The position numbers and the translations under genes were made by a program. This document shows positions 1 through 8,076 of a stretch of DNA of 64,000 bases, in pieces (the first letter of the stretch is position 1; each line of letters begins with the position of its first letter). The notes under the pieces were generated by a model. That model was not told where the DNA came from. It was given only the letters and a program-made list of their open reading frames with translations, and searched no databases. Origin of the DNA: Aquisalimonas sp007126095 (lineage in GTDB: Bacteria > Pseudomonadota > Gammaproteobacteria > Nitrococcales > Aquisalimonadaceae); NCBI RefSeq assembly GCF_048323695.1, contig NZ_JBLWFT010000001.1, positions 806,001 through 870,000 of the forward strand. The letters run 5' to 3'.

Positions 1-1907
1 GAGGCGGTCTGATGGTACTGGATCTGGATACCGGCAAGGCGAACCGCCTGGTGGAAGGCTGGGACAGCAACATCCACTGGCGCTGGTCACCGGACAGTCG
101 GCATATCGCCTACTCCCAGAACAACCTCGACTTCAGCGCCAACATCTTCATCGTGCCGCGAGACGGGTCGGAAGCGCCGGTCAACATCACCCGGCATCCG
201 CGCAACGACCGCAACCCGCGGTGGTCCGCCGACGGGCGCAAGCTCAGTTTCATCTCCAACCGCTCCGGCGAGCACTACAACCTGTACCGGGTCTATCTGG
301 ATCAGGCCCTGGAGAACCAGACCCGGCGCGAGCAGGCAACCTACTACCGCGACGCCCGCAGCGAGGCCGCCAAACTCCGCCCTCTGCCGGTCCAGCGCGA
401 CGAGGCCGACGAGGTCGATCCGGTCACGCTGGATCTCGACCGCGCGTGGCGGCGCATCGAACGGGTGGCCGACCTGCCCCGGCATCAGTTCGACAACGAG
501 ATGACGCCGGGCGGCGACCGCTTCGTGTTCAATCAGAGCGGCCAAGGCCTGGTATCCATGAACTGGGACGGCAGCGACCGCAAGCGCCTCGCTCCCCGCG
601 CCGATGTGCAGCACCTCAACGTCACGGGCGACCGGGTCATCTATATCGCGGATGGCCGCGTGGGCGTCGTACCAGTAACCGGAGGCTCCGTGACCCGCCC
701 CGACATTTCCGCACGCATCCGGGTGGATCTGCGCGCGCAAGCACTGCAGAAGTTCCGCGAGACCGCGCGTGTCATCGGTGAACACTTCTACCGTCAGGAC
801 ATGAAGGGTCTGGACTGGGACGCCGTGGTCGACGACTACGAGCAGCTCATCCGCAGCACACGCACCGCCAGCGAGTTCAGCGACATTACCAACCGCATGC
901 TCGGCGAACTGGCCGCATCCCACATGGGGCTGTCGAACCCGGGCCCCGGCGCGGCCCGCCGACAGCCTTCCGGGCGCCTGGGGATCGACTACGAGCCCGT
1001 GGAGCTGGACGACGGACGCCGCGGGTACCGCGTGCTCTCCATCATCCCCGAGGGCCCGGCGGACCGCGGCCCGGTCCGCATGGAGCCGGGTGACATCATC
1101 ACCGAGATCGACCTGGAGCCGTTTCACGGGCGCGACACCATGCTCTACCGGCTACGGGGCCGGATCGACGAGGAAGTGATCGTCACCTTCGAGCGGGCCT
1201 CCGGCCGTCGCCCTTCCCCGGCCCGCACGCTCGTCACGCCGGTGGACTACAGCGACCTGGCCACTCTGCGCTACGACGCATTCCGCGAGCGCAGCCGTGA
1301 GCGGGTCGAAGAGCGGTCCGACGGGCGGCTGGGATACATCCACATCCAGTCCATGAACCAGACCTCCCTGGAGGAGTTTCAGGGCGACCTCTACGCCGCC
1401 GCCTACGACCGCGAAGGGCTGATCATCGACGTCCGCAACAACGGCGGCGGCCATACCACGGACCGCATTCTCACGTCGATCATGACCCAGGAGCATGCCT
1501 ACACCGTCCCGGCCGGCGCCGACAACCAGGCCACGGGCCACTACCCCCAGGACCGCCTGGACGCGCCACGCTATACCCTGCCCGTGAATATGCTGGCGAA
1601 CGAGAAAAGCTACTCCAACGCGGAAATCCTGGCCCACGCTTTCTCAACCCTGGACCGGGGCACTCTGGTGGGCCAGCAGACCTACGGCGGCGTCATCTCG
1701 ACGGGCCGTCATGCGCTGATCGACGGCGCCACGGTGCGCCGCCCCTACCGTGGCTGGTACCTGCCCGACGGCACGGACATGGAGCACAACGGCGCCATGC
1801 CCGATATCGTCGTCCAGCAGACCCCGGACGACGAGGTCACCGACCGTGACCGTCAGCTCGACCGGGCCGTGGATGACATGCTGGAGCGTCTGGACGACAA
1901 CGGCTGA
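1..1907 (+). CDS. Tricorn-type S41 protease, 5' end outside window
   Basis: This is a peptide-degrading serine protease of the tricorn family. The visible part begins inside a beta-propeller (WDS/SPDSRHIAYS and WSADGRKLSFIS repeats over roughly the first 240 residues). It continues through the C1 helical region with the conserved ASHMGL histidine, a PDZ domain (about residues 320-380) and an S41 domain (GLIIDVRNNGGGHT). The expected nucleophile serine lies in NEKSYSNAEI. The frame is open to the window edge, so the start, any signal peptide and the first propeller blades are missing. Domain identity is secure from the motifs; the natural substrate is unknown. It converges on the CDF gene with only two bases between the stops. 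Confidence 0.9.
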   Translation, partial: GGLMVLDLDTGKANRLVEGWDSNIHWRWSPDSRHIAYSQNNLDFSANIFIVPRDGSEAPVNITRHPRNDRNPRWSADGRKLSFISNRSGEHYNLYRVYLDQALENQTRREQATYYRDARSEAAKLRPLPVQRDEADEVDPVTLDLDRAWRRIERVADLPRHQFDNEMTPGGDRFVFNQSGQGLVSMNWDGSDRKRLAPRADVQHLNVTGDRVIYIADGRVGVVPVTGGSVTRPDISARIRVDLRAQALQKFRETARVIGEHFYRQDMKGLDWDAVVDDYEQLIRSTRTASEFSDITNRMLGELAASHMGLSNPGPGAARRQPSGRLGIDYEPVELDDGRRGYRVLSIIPEGPADRGPVRMEPGDIITEIDLEPFHGRDTMLYRLRGRIDEEVIVTFERASGRRPSPARTLVTPVDYSDLATLRYDAFRERSRERVEERSDGRLGYIHIQSMNQTSLEEFQGDLYAAAYDREGLIIDVRNNGGGHTTDRILTSIMTQEHAYTVPAGADNQATGHYPQDRLDAPRYTLPVNMLANEKSYSNAEILAHAFSTLDRGTLVGQQTYGGVISTGRHALIDGATVRRPYRGWYLPDGTDMEHNGAMPDIVVQQTPDDEVTDRDRQLDRAVDDMLERLDDNG

Positions 1908-1909
1908 AC

Positions 1910-2806
1910 TCAACTCACCCCCAGATCGATCTCCACTTCCGCCCCGGGCCAGTAGGCGCGCACGCCGCGGTGGATCCGCCGGCGCAGCTCCGCCAGGCCT
2001 GATACCGAGACCGCGTCGACACTGCGCGGGACCGTGACGCTGACGGTCACGAACAGGGTACGGCCGTACTTGGTCACCCGCGTATCGGACAGGCGCCACG
2101 GGCCGTAACCGACAGCCGTGGCCACACGGTGCTGTACCGCCTCCACCACCGCGTGCTCCGGCGCCCGGGAGAGCAGTTCCTGGAGGTTGTCGTACACCAG
2201 CCGCAATGGCGTCCACACCACCAGTAGCATGATGATCAGCACCAGCAGCGGATCCACGTAACCGGCAAGCGATTCATATCCTGCCGCCTTGAGCGCTACG
2301 CCGCCCAGCAAACCGACCGCAACCGTGCCGCTCATCCAGGCGTCGAGCCGGAACGCCACCGCTTCCAGCTGGATGACGGGCGAGTTGATCCGCCGGCTTG
2401 CACGGGCAAGCAGTCGGCCAAGCCACACCGCCAGCACCATGGCGACCAGGGAATAGACGAGAGCCAGGCCAAGCTCCACGTCACGACCACCCGACAGCAG
2501 GGCCACCACCCCCTGCCAGGCGGCGATGGCGCAAACGGCAGCCAGCACCAGTCCCTGGACCACGTTATACAGGGGCTCGAAACCGTACTGCCCGAAGGGA
2601 TAGGCCGCGGAGTGGCGACCAACACGCCCGACAACAAGCAGACCCACCCAGGTGGTCACCAGGCCGGCAATGGAATACAGGGCATCGAAAAAGACCGCCT
2701 GCGAACCGGACAGGCCCGCAATGACGAAACCGAGCACGGCGAGGCCGAAGCTCGCCGCCATGGAACAGCCGAGCAGACGCCGCTCGACGCGATACAGGGT
2801 CCACAT
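1910..2806 (-). CDS. CDF-family cation transporter with degenerate metal site
   Basis: This 298-residue inner-membrane protein has the cation diffusion facilitator layout: about six hydrophobic segments, the loop YPFGQYGFEP, and a soluble C-terminal domain that ends in EVEIDLG. The family moves Zn, Fe, Mn or similar divalent ions out of the cytoplasm in exchange for protons. The start is supported by GGAGG a few bases upstream. The transport site looks incomplete: the TM2 DxxxD pair reads DALYS (D41, S45) and the TM5 HxxxD pair reads AFRLD (A151, D155), so only two of the four usual ligands remain. Substrate is therefore uncertain, and a non-zinc or non-metal role is possible. Confidence 0.85.
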   Translation of the reverse strand: MWTLYRVERRLLGCSMAASFGLAVLGFVIAGLSGSQAVFFDALYSIAGLVTTWVGLLVVGRVGRHSAAYPFGQYGFEPLYNVVQGLVLAAVCAIAAWQGVVALLSGGRDVELGLALVYSLVAMVLAVWLGRLLARASRRINSPVIQLEAVAFRLDAWMSGTVAVGLLGGVALKAAGYESLAGYVDPLLVLIIMLLVVWTPLRLVYDNLQELLSRAPEHAVVEAVQHRVATAVGYGPWRLSDTRVTKYGRTLFVTVSVTVPRSVDAVSVSGLAELRRRIHRGVRAYWPGAEVEIDLGVS

Positions 2807-2892
2807 GTGTCCTCCACACGCACATCAACAGGGGGCGCAGCCATGAAGGCGCGCCGCTGAATCGACGGATAAAAACTCAGGCGTGCGGGAAC

Positions 2893-2985
2893 CTAAAGCC
2901 CGGGGATGGGCTTGATGTCTTCGGGGTACTGGTAATGCCACAGACAGGCGTTATGGCAGAGAAGTTTGCGGGTCGCGGTGATCAT
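2893..2985 (-). CDS. Possible 30-residue Cys/His small protein
   Basis: This short frame encodes 30 residues: a basic start, then CHNAC, WHYQYPED and IKPIPGL. The dense Cys/His/Trp/Tyr content is unusual for random GC-rich sequence and the frame sits in an otherwise empty 250-base gap. A ten-codon upstream frame ends with TGA overlapping the ATG, which could be a leader. No strong ribosome site is visible. Existence is a guess; the function is unknown. Confidence 0.3.
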   Translation of the reverse strand: MITATRKLLCHNACLWHYQYPEDIKPIPGL

Positions 2986-3054
2986 GATCGTCGCTGAATT
3001 GATTTCAAGGTCATCAGTTTACCGGAAATCCCGGCTGTCCGGCAGGGGGCAGAT

Positions 3055-3540
3055 TCACGTCTGATGCGCACCGTGATAGCGGCGCTGCAGGTCCCGCACC
3101 GCATCCGCCAATCCGGCGACAGGCCCTTCGACGATCACCTCCGGCGCCACCGACTGGACGGGCAACGGCCGCACCGGCGGCGCCGGCACCCCCAGCTCGG
3201 ACAGCCACTCCATCAATTGCGCGGAGGAGCTCACGTAGACGATCCGCCCGAGCCCGACCCAGGCGTGCGCCGCGGCACACATTGGGCAGTGTTCGCCGGA
3301 AGTGAACACCGTGGCGGCCGCCCGTTCCTCCGGTGACAGGTTCTCGGCCGCCCACCGCGCCAGGGCAAACTCGGGGTGTCGGGTGCTGTCACCACCGGCG
3401 ATGCGGTTGCGATCCTCCATCAACACCCGACCGTCGGCGTCCACGAGCACAGAGCCGAACGGCTCATCCCCCGCATCCAGGGCCTCGGCGGCCAGTTCAA
3501 CGCAACGGTGCAGATGCTGCATTTCGTTCTCGATGGGCAT
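3055..3540 (-). CDS. Cytidine/guanine deaminase-superfamily enzyme
   Basis: This 161-residue zinc-dependent deaminase is of the nucleoside/tRNA-adenosine/guanine deaminase fold. The zinc ligands are in RHPEFALA (the usual HAE is HPE here) and in GEHCPMCAAAHAW (the CxxC pair). The start MPIENEMQHL is preceded by AGGAG nine bases upstream. A longer in-frame extension to 3690 would run into the promoter space of the divergent gene and has no family sequence, so it is rejected. Length fits single-domain deaminases. The exact substrate cannot be fixed from sequence; a free base or nucleoside is more likely than tRNA because tadA is normally more conserved. Confidence 0.8.
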   Translation of the reverse strand: MPIENEMQHLHRCVELAAEALDAGDEPFGSVLVDADGRVLMEDRNRIAGGDSTRHPEFALARWAAENLSPEERAAATVFTSGEHCPMCAAAHAWVGLGRIVYVSSSAQLMEWLSELGVPAPPVRPLPVQSVAPEVIVEGPVAGLADAVRDLQRRYHGAHQT

Positions 3541-3705
3541 GATCCGGCGCTCCTGTCTCACCAGCGGGCCAACATCCTGCCACGCTAGCGCATCACGGCT
3601 CCCGATTTCCGTGACAGTTCGTTCCAGCGCCTGTGCCAGGGTTTCAAAACCGCTGTTACATGCTAGCTTGAAAGGACGTGACAACGACATGATGAGGAGA
3701 CGCCC

Positions 3706-3957
3706 ATGTTTCGTGCCACCCTTGCCGCAGCATTCGCCGCGCTGTTCTCAGGCACAGTCATGGCCCACGGTTGCCCCGGCCTCATCGAGGAGGTCGACGA
3801 AGTGCTGAAGGGGGACGACGTGGACAGCCACATTGAGGCCGACGTTCTGGAACGCGCGCAGGCGCTCCGTGATGAAGGCGAGCAGTACCACGAGGAAGGC
3901 GATCACGATCGCGCCATGGAAAAGCTCGAAGAGGCCAAGAAGGAACTCGGCATCTAA
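3706..3957 (+). CDS. Small secreted acidic helical protein
   Basis: This 83-residue protein has a clear signal peptide (MFRATLAAAFAALFSGTVMA, cut before HGCPG). An acidic, helical mature part follows, rich in E, D, H and K (EGEQYHEEGDHDRAMEKLEEAKKEL). The pattern DHDRAMEKLEEA resembles a single TPR-like or helical-hairpin repeat. GGAG lies just upstream of the ATG. It is predicted to be periplasmic. I do not recognise a characterised family; the His- and acid-rich surface would allow metal binding, but that is only an inference. It stands alone, divergent from the deaminase. Confidence 0.7.
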   Translation: MFRATLAAAFAALFSGTVMAHGCPGLIEEVDEVLKGDDVDSHIEADVLERAQALRDEGEQYHEEGDHDRAMEKLEEAKKELGI

Positions 3958-3973
3958 GGCTCACGGCATCCAA

Positions 3974-4345
3974 CTAGGTGATGACGGCCGCGGCTGCCTC
4001 TGCGCGACTGTAGAAGCAGCCGCTCAGCAGAAAACCGGACGTGAGCGACGGCTTGACCGCGATGGCCCGCCCCTGGTCATCACGGCTCAGAACCACATCG
4101 TCGGGCAGCCCGTCGAGCAGGTGCATGGGCGCCGGCCGGCCGTCGCGGAAACACGCGCGGTAGACTGCCCCGGTTTCCTCGTCCCGGAACGCCGGCACGA
4201 ACCCCTCCCGCGCGCAAACGGAACTCTCGCCGCCCGTCTCACGATAGCGAAACCGGTCCTGGACAATCGTCTCGGGGGTCACCGGCGTTGCACCGCCGCC
4301 CCACCCACCGGGGTCGCCATACCTGTCCATGGGATTGCGCTTCAT
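3974..4345 (-). CDS. Hypothetical cytoplasmic protein
   Basis: This 123-residue protein starts MKRNPMDRYGDPGGWGGG, with GGAGG eight bases upstream; a longer frame to 4417 lacks such a site. It has no signal peptide or membrane segment. A charged central part (TPETIVQDRFRYRETGG) and a C-terminal hydrophobic patch with SGCFYSRAEA are visible. No recognised domain. Convergent with the small secreted protein, with 16 bases between the stops. Confidence 0.6.
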   Translation of the reverse strand: MKRNPMDRYGDPGGWGGGATPVTPETIVQDRFRYRETGGESSVCAREGFVPAFRDEETGAVYRACFRDGRPAPMHLLDGLPDDVVLSRDDQGRAIAVKPSLTSGFLLSGCFYSRAEAAAAVIT

Positions 4346-4583
4346 GGACCGCACCTCCGTCGCCAGGCACCTGCTGCCGTCCTGTTTGCTACAGCAAGAC
4401 TTGCGCCAGACTCGCATTCACACCGGAAAACCGCATCACACCGCGGCTTCAGGCGCGGGACACCACCGCCAGAACCCACTTTCACACGCTCGCAGCAGAC
4501 ACGGCGCGTCACCCGGCTGACGCGGATGGGCAGCCCCGCAGCCGGGTCGGCGCGATGTGTCGCACGGATGAAACACGACGTGT

Positions 4584-5183
4584 TCAGAAAGACGATCCTG
4601 GCTGTTGCAGAAACGCCAGTTCGTCGTCGGTGGAGGGTCGTCCGAGGATAGAGTTGCGGTGGGGAAAGCGCCCGAACCGCTGGATGATCTCCTGGTGACG
4701 GATGGCGAAATCCAGGAAATACTCGAAAGTCGACGTGAGCGGAGCATCCACCTCCTGCGCCAGTTCCCGGAACAGCGCCACGCTCTGCTCCTGGTGGTCC
4801 AGCGCCTCGGAGTGCTCCAGCGGCATGTACCAGAACACCCGCTGTACCGGGCGCAGCCCCCGGTCCTGCCCAAGGCGCATGCCGTCGAGGCAGTGCTGGC
4901 GGGCGAGACTGTCAAAGCGGAATGCGTCCGCCGTGTCGCGGTAGATGTTGCGCGGGAACTGGTCGGTGAGAATGACCAACGCCAGCCGACCCTCCGGAGT
5001 GGCTTCCCAGTCGGCCAGCTCGCCACGCTCCGCCGCAAGCACCAGCGGCTCGAACCGATCGCGGATCTCCGCATCCGTGTCCACGTTCTTGGACCACCAC
5101 AGTGGCGCGCGCTGGTCGGCAAGCCGCCCGTCGTCCGGTTCATTGCCGAACCAGTAATCCAGCACCCTGTTCGCATCGTGCAT
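4584..5183 (-). CDS. DUF924-family protein
   Basis: This 199-residue soluble helical protein matches DUF924: an N-terminal VLDYWFG, WWSKNVDTDAEI, the hallmark LILTDQFPRNIYR-type segment (ALVILTDQFPRNIY), then YMPLEHSEALDHQEQSV and a C-terminal GRFPHRNSILGR. The start MHDANRV follows AGGAG. Family members are widespread in proteobacteria and distantly TPR-like, but no biochemical role is established. The gene lies divergent from the AhpD-like gene with about 100 bases between the starts. Confidence 0.85.
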   Translation of the reverse strand: MHDANRVLDYWFGNEPDDGRLADQRAPLWWSKNVDTDAEIRDRFEPLVLAAERGELADWEATPEGRLALVILTDQFPRNIYRDTADAFRFDSLARQHCLDGMRLGQDRGLRPVQRVFWYMPLEHSEALDHQEQSVALFRELAQEVDAPLTSTFEYFLDFAIRHQEIIQRFGRFPHRNSILGRPSTDDELAFLQQPGSSF

Positions 5184-5283
5184 GAGCCGCTCCTGCTTGC
5201 TGATGCCGCCACCAGGGCGGCGCTGATGAGATGGTTGTTCTATGATGGGTCGTCCGCGGTCCATCGACAACCAGGAGCCCAAC

Positions 5284-5862
5284 ATGAGCGAACAGCCCGT
5301 CAGCCGTTTTCCGGTACCGGATATCAACACTCTGCCCGAGGACATCCGCGAGCGCATACTCGCGGTCCAGGAGAAATCGGGGTTCGTGCCGAACGTGTTT
5401 CTCGCCCTGGCACACCGGCCCGACGAGTTCCGGGCGTTCTTCGCCTATCACGACGCGCTCATGGAGTCGGACAGCGGTCTGAGCAAGGCGGAGCGCGAAA
5501 TGATCGTCGTGGCCACCTCCGGCGCCAACAGCTGCCAATACTGCGTTGTGGCTCACGGCGCAATCCTCCGCATCCGGGCGAAGGACCCACTGCTGGCGGA
5601 TCAGGTGGCCATCAACTACCGCAAGGCGGACATCTCTCCCCGCCAGCGCGCCATGCTCGACTACGCCATGAAGGTTGCGCTGCGCTCCGGCGAAATCGAC
5701 GACAGCGACCGGGCGCGCCTGGAAGAGCACGGCTTCAGCCAGGACGACATCTGGGATATCGGCGCAGTGGCGGCCTTCTTCGCCATGAGCAACCGACTGG
5801 CCAACATGGCCTCCATGCGGCCGAACCCGGAGTTCTACTCGCTCGGCCGCGAGGCTCCGTAA
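5284..5862 (+). CDS. Peroxidase-related AhpD/CMD-family protein
   Basis: This 192-residue protein belongs to the carboxymuconolactone decarboxylase/AhpD-like superfamily, subgroup 'uncharacterised peroxidase-related enzyme'. The redox motif SCQYCVVAHG (CxxC followed by His) sits near residue 85 and would reduce peroxides through a disulfide. A start 14 codons upstream is possible, but the ATG at 5284 has AGGAG directly before it (ccaggagcccaac). It stands alone as a transcription unit. The redox role follows from the motif; the electron donor and true substrate are not known. Confidence 0.85.
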   Translation: MSEQPVSRFPVPDINTLPEDIRERILAVQEKSGFVPNVFLALAHRPDEFRAFFAYHDALMESDSGLSKAEREMIVVATSGANSCQYCVVAHGAILRIRAKDPLLADQVAINYRKADISPRQRAMLDYAMKVALRSGEIDDSDRARLEEHGFSQDDIWDIGAVAAFFAMSNRLANMASMRPNPEFYSLGREAP

Positions 5863-5877
5863 GGTCGACGCAACCGG

Positions 5878-7002
5878 TTACCCGTCCGCCTCCTCCTCCA
5901 CCACCTGCCATTCGGCCAGCAGGTCCATGATCAGGGGGATCGCGGGCGGCTCCTCATCGGAGATCAGGGTGCGCGAGAGCAGGCCACGGTGCGAGGCGGA
6001 CACCATGGCCGGCGGCGGCGCGCCCGCCAGCGACAGGGAATCCACGGGCACGACGCCGTCGCCAAGCTCTTCGCCCAGGCCGAACCACCATGACTCGAAA
6101 TCCCGTGGCCAATCCTCGGCATCCAGCTCCGCGGCAATGCTGCTGATGCCGCCGATGACATCGGGATCCGGCCCGCCAAGGACGCCGCCGATGATGCGCA
6201 CCGGCACCTCCTCCGGCCACGGGCGCGCATTGAGATCGGTGAGGAATTCACTGCCCGGCCGGAGATCGATTTTCGCAGCGCCCGTGCCTTCCTGCAGGCT
6301 GGCAAAGAGCGAGAAGTCGTCATCAGGGATGGAGGCAAAAAACTCCCGCAGCCCCAGCCAGACCCTCAGCCGCGCCCACTCGGAGCCGTGGTTCGGTGTT
6401 CCCACCAGCACCGTGCCGTGGACGCGGGCACCGTCCACGGCGGGATCGCCATCCGCGGGATGGCGCCAGCGCGAGACGAAGTCGCGAATGACCAGCCCGC
6501 CCATGCTGTGGCCAATCAGCACCACATCATGGTCGGCCGGCAACTCCCGCCAGTAATCCGCAAGCAGATCAGTGCTGCGGTCCACCGCCTGATCGTTGGG
6601 GTAACGGAATTCCCAGGCATGGATGCCGGCGGCATCCAGCACCGGCACCAGGTCGTCCCAGATATCGCCCGGTTCATCGAGCCCGTGAATCAGAATCACG
6701 TCCGGCGGACGGTCCGCATCCCTGTCCCCCGTACGCGGAACGAACCCGCGCCGGCTCTCGGGCAGCGTCATGTGCTCCGGGAATCGCTGCTGGAGCTCCT
6801 CGTGCAACTGCACCCGCAGCTCGCGCTCCTTCTGGGGGTTTTCCTCCGCCCACCAGGTCCAGGCAGTGACGATCAGCGCAACGACCACCACCGGCACGAG
6901 CAGGTAGAGCCAGAATCGACGCCAACGCCAGCGCTTCGTCTTCAATGTGGGTTCGCCAGTCAGGGGATCATCCCGCCAGTATCGCCGGACAGGGCCGGCC
7001 AT
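5878..7002 (-). CDS. Membrane-anchored alpha/beta-hydrolase (lipase-like)
   Basis: This 374-residue protein has a short basic cytoplasmic tail (KTKRWRWRRFW), one membrane segment (about residues 31-50, LYLLVPVVVVALIVTAWTW) and a large outer domain of alpha/beta-hydrolase fold. The oxyanion strand VILIHGLDEPGD and nucleophile elbow IGHSMGGLVI are intact, and the C-terminal part holds a plausible acid and the ASHRGLL histidine. This resembles triacylglycerol lipase/esterase EstA-type proteins tethered on the periplasmic side. Substrate unknown. It is convergent with the AhpD-like gene. Confidence 0.8.
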   Translation of the reverse strand: MAGPVRRYWRDDPLTGEPTLKTKRWRWRRFWLYLLVPVVVVALIVTAWTWWAEENPQKERELRVQLHEELQQRFPEHMTLPESRRGFVPRTGDRDADRPPDVILIHGLDEPGDIWDDLVPVLDAAGIHAWEFRYPNDQAVDRSTDLLADYWRELPADHDVVLIGHSMGGLVIRDFVSRWRHPADGDPAVDGARVHGTVLVGTPNHGSEWARLRVWLGLREFFASIPDDDFSLFASLQEGTGAAKIDLRPGSEFLTDLNARPWPEEVPVRIIGGVLGGPDPDVIGGISSIAAELDAEDWPRDFESWWFGLGEELGDGVVPVDSLSLAGAPPPAMVSASHRGLLSRTLISDEEPPAIPLIMDLLAEWQVVEEEADG

Positions 7003-7038
7003 GGAAAGCAGCGCTGGGCCGACGCCGGGCCGGCATGT

Positions 7039-8076
7039 TCAACGGGCGCTGCTGAGAATGTGCCGGAGGCTGGCGCAATCCACCATGGGGTCAGCGCAGT
7101 TCACCACCACGTCCGAGCGGGTCAGCACGTAACCCTTGCCGGTGATCCGGTTCTCCACCACCGACTGCTCCCCCTCCTGGCGGGTGCCCGTGAACTCGCC
7201 GATGAAGCCTGTCTCGCGCAGCGACACCGTCTCCAGCCGGTCGCCGGGCCGGATGCGGCCTTCGTGGTGCATCAGGGCCAGCCGCGCCGAGGTGCCGGTA
7301 CCGGTGGTGCTGCGGCAGATCACGCCGGGATGTACGTAGGTGGCCGACCGGGAGCGGTAGAACCCACCGGTCACCGCCTCCACGGGCCCCATGAAGTGCA
7401 GGAACGGCAGCGGACCCACATCACCCAGGGTGTAGTGATGGAACCCGCGCTGCGCCTGGATGGCTTCCACGATCGCATGGGCGCAGGCGGACAGACGCGA
7501 CTCTTCGTCCAGGGTCAGGTCGAAACCCAGTTCAGTGGCATCCACCAGCGCGTAGAAGCCACCGCTGTACGCCACGCTGTAGGTGACGTCACCGAGTCCG
7601 GGCACGTCAATGGTGTCGCGGTAGGTGTCGATATAGCTCGGCAGCCCTTCGCAGGTGATGGCCTCGACCACGCCGTTCTCCACCCGGGCGTCGACCTTCA
7701 CCAGCCCGGCGGGGGCCTCCAGCGTGAACTGCTGGTGCCCCTCCTGTTTAGGTACGACGCCGCTTTCCAGCAGCGCGGTCGCTGTGCAGATCGTGTTCGA
7801 GCCGGAGTAAATGGGATAGCCCATGACTTCCATGATGATGTAGCCGGCACTGGCCCGGGGGTCCGTGGCCGGCACGATGAGATCCACCGACATTTCCGGG
7901 ATGCCGTAGGGCTCCTCCAGCAACAGGCGGCGCAGGCCGTCGGCGTCATCGCACAGGTACTCCATCTGCTCGCGCACCGTGGCGCCCGGCAACGGCTCGA
8001 TGCCGCCGGTGACGATGCGGCTGACATCGCCGCCGGCGTGGGTGTCCATGAGCTGGATGGTCAGTTCGTCGGTCAT
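7039..8076 (-). CDS. Proline-racemase-superfamily protein with Ser/Thr in place of Cys/Cys
   Basis: This 345-residue member of the proline racemase/hydroxyproline epimerase/dehydratase superfamily starts with an ATG overlapping the upstream gene's stop (ATGA), so the two are translationally coupled. The usual first catalytic Cys (MCGHG/MCGHN) is Ser91 in the motif YSGSNTIC. The second catalytic Cys (DRSPCGTGT) is Thr258 in CRSTTGTGT, and the preceding Asp is Cys254. A Cys/Thr pair marks trans-3-hydroxy-L-proline dehydratases in this superfamily, but Ser/Thr with loss of Asp fits no group I know. It probably acts on a hydroxy- or dehydro-amino acid, perhaps as a dehydratase rather than an epimerase. 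Confidence 0.85.
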   Translation of the reverse strand: MTDELTIQLMDTHAGGDVSRIVTGGIEPLPGATVREQMEYLCDDADGLRRLLLEEPYGIPEMSVDLIVPATDPRASAGYIIMEVMGYPIYSGSNTICTATALLESGVVPKQEGHQQFTLEAPAGLVKVDARVENGVVEAITCEGLPSYIDTYRDTIDVPGLGDVTYSVAYSGGFYALVDATELGFDLTLDEESRLSACAHAIVEAIQAQRGFHHYTLGDVGPLPFLHFMGPVEAVTGGFYRSRSATYVHPGVICRSTTGTGTSARLALMHHEGRIRPGDRLETVSLRETGFIGEFTGTRQEGEQSVVENRITGKGYVLTRSDVVVNCADPMVDCASLRHILSSAR

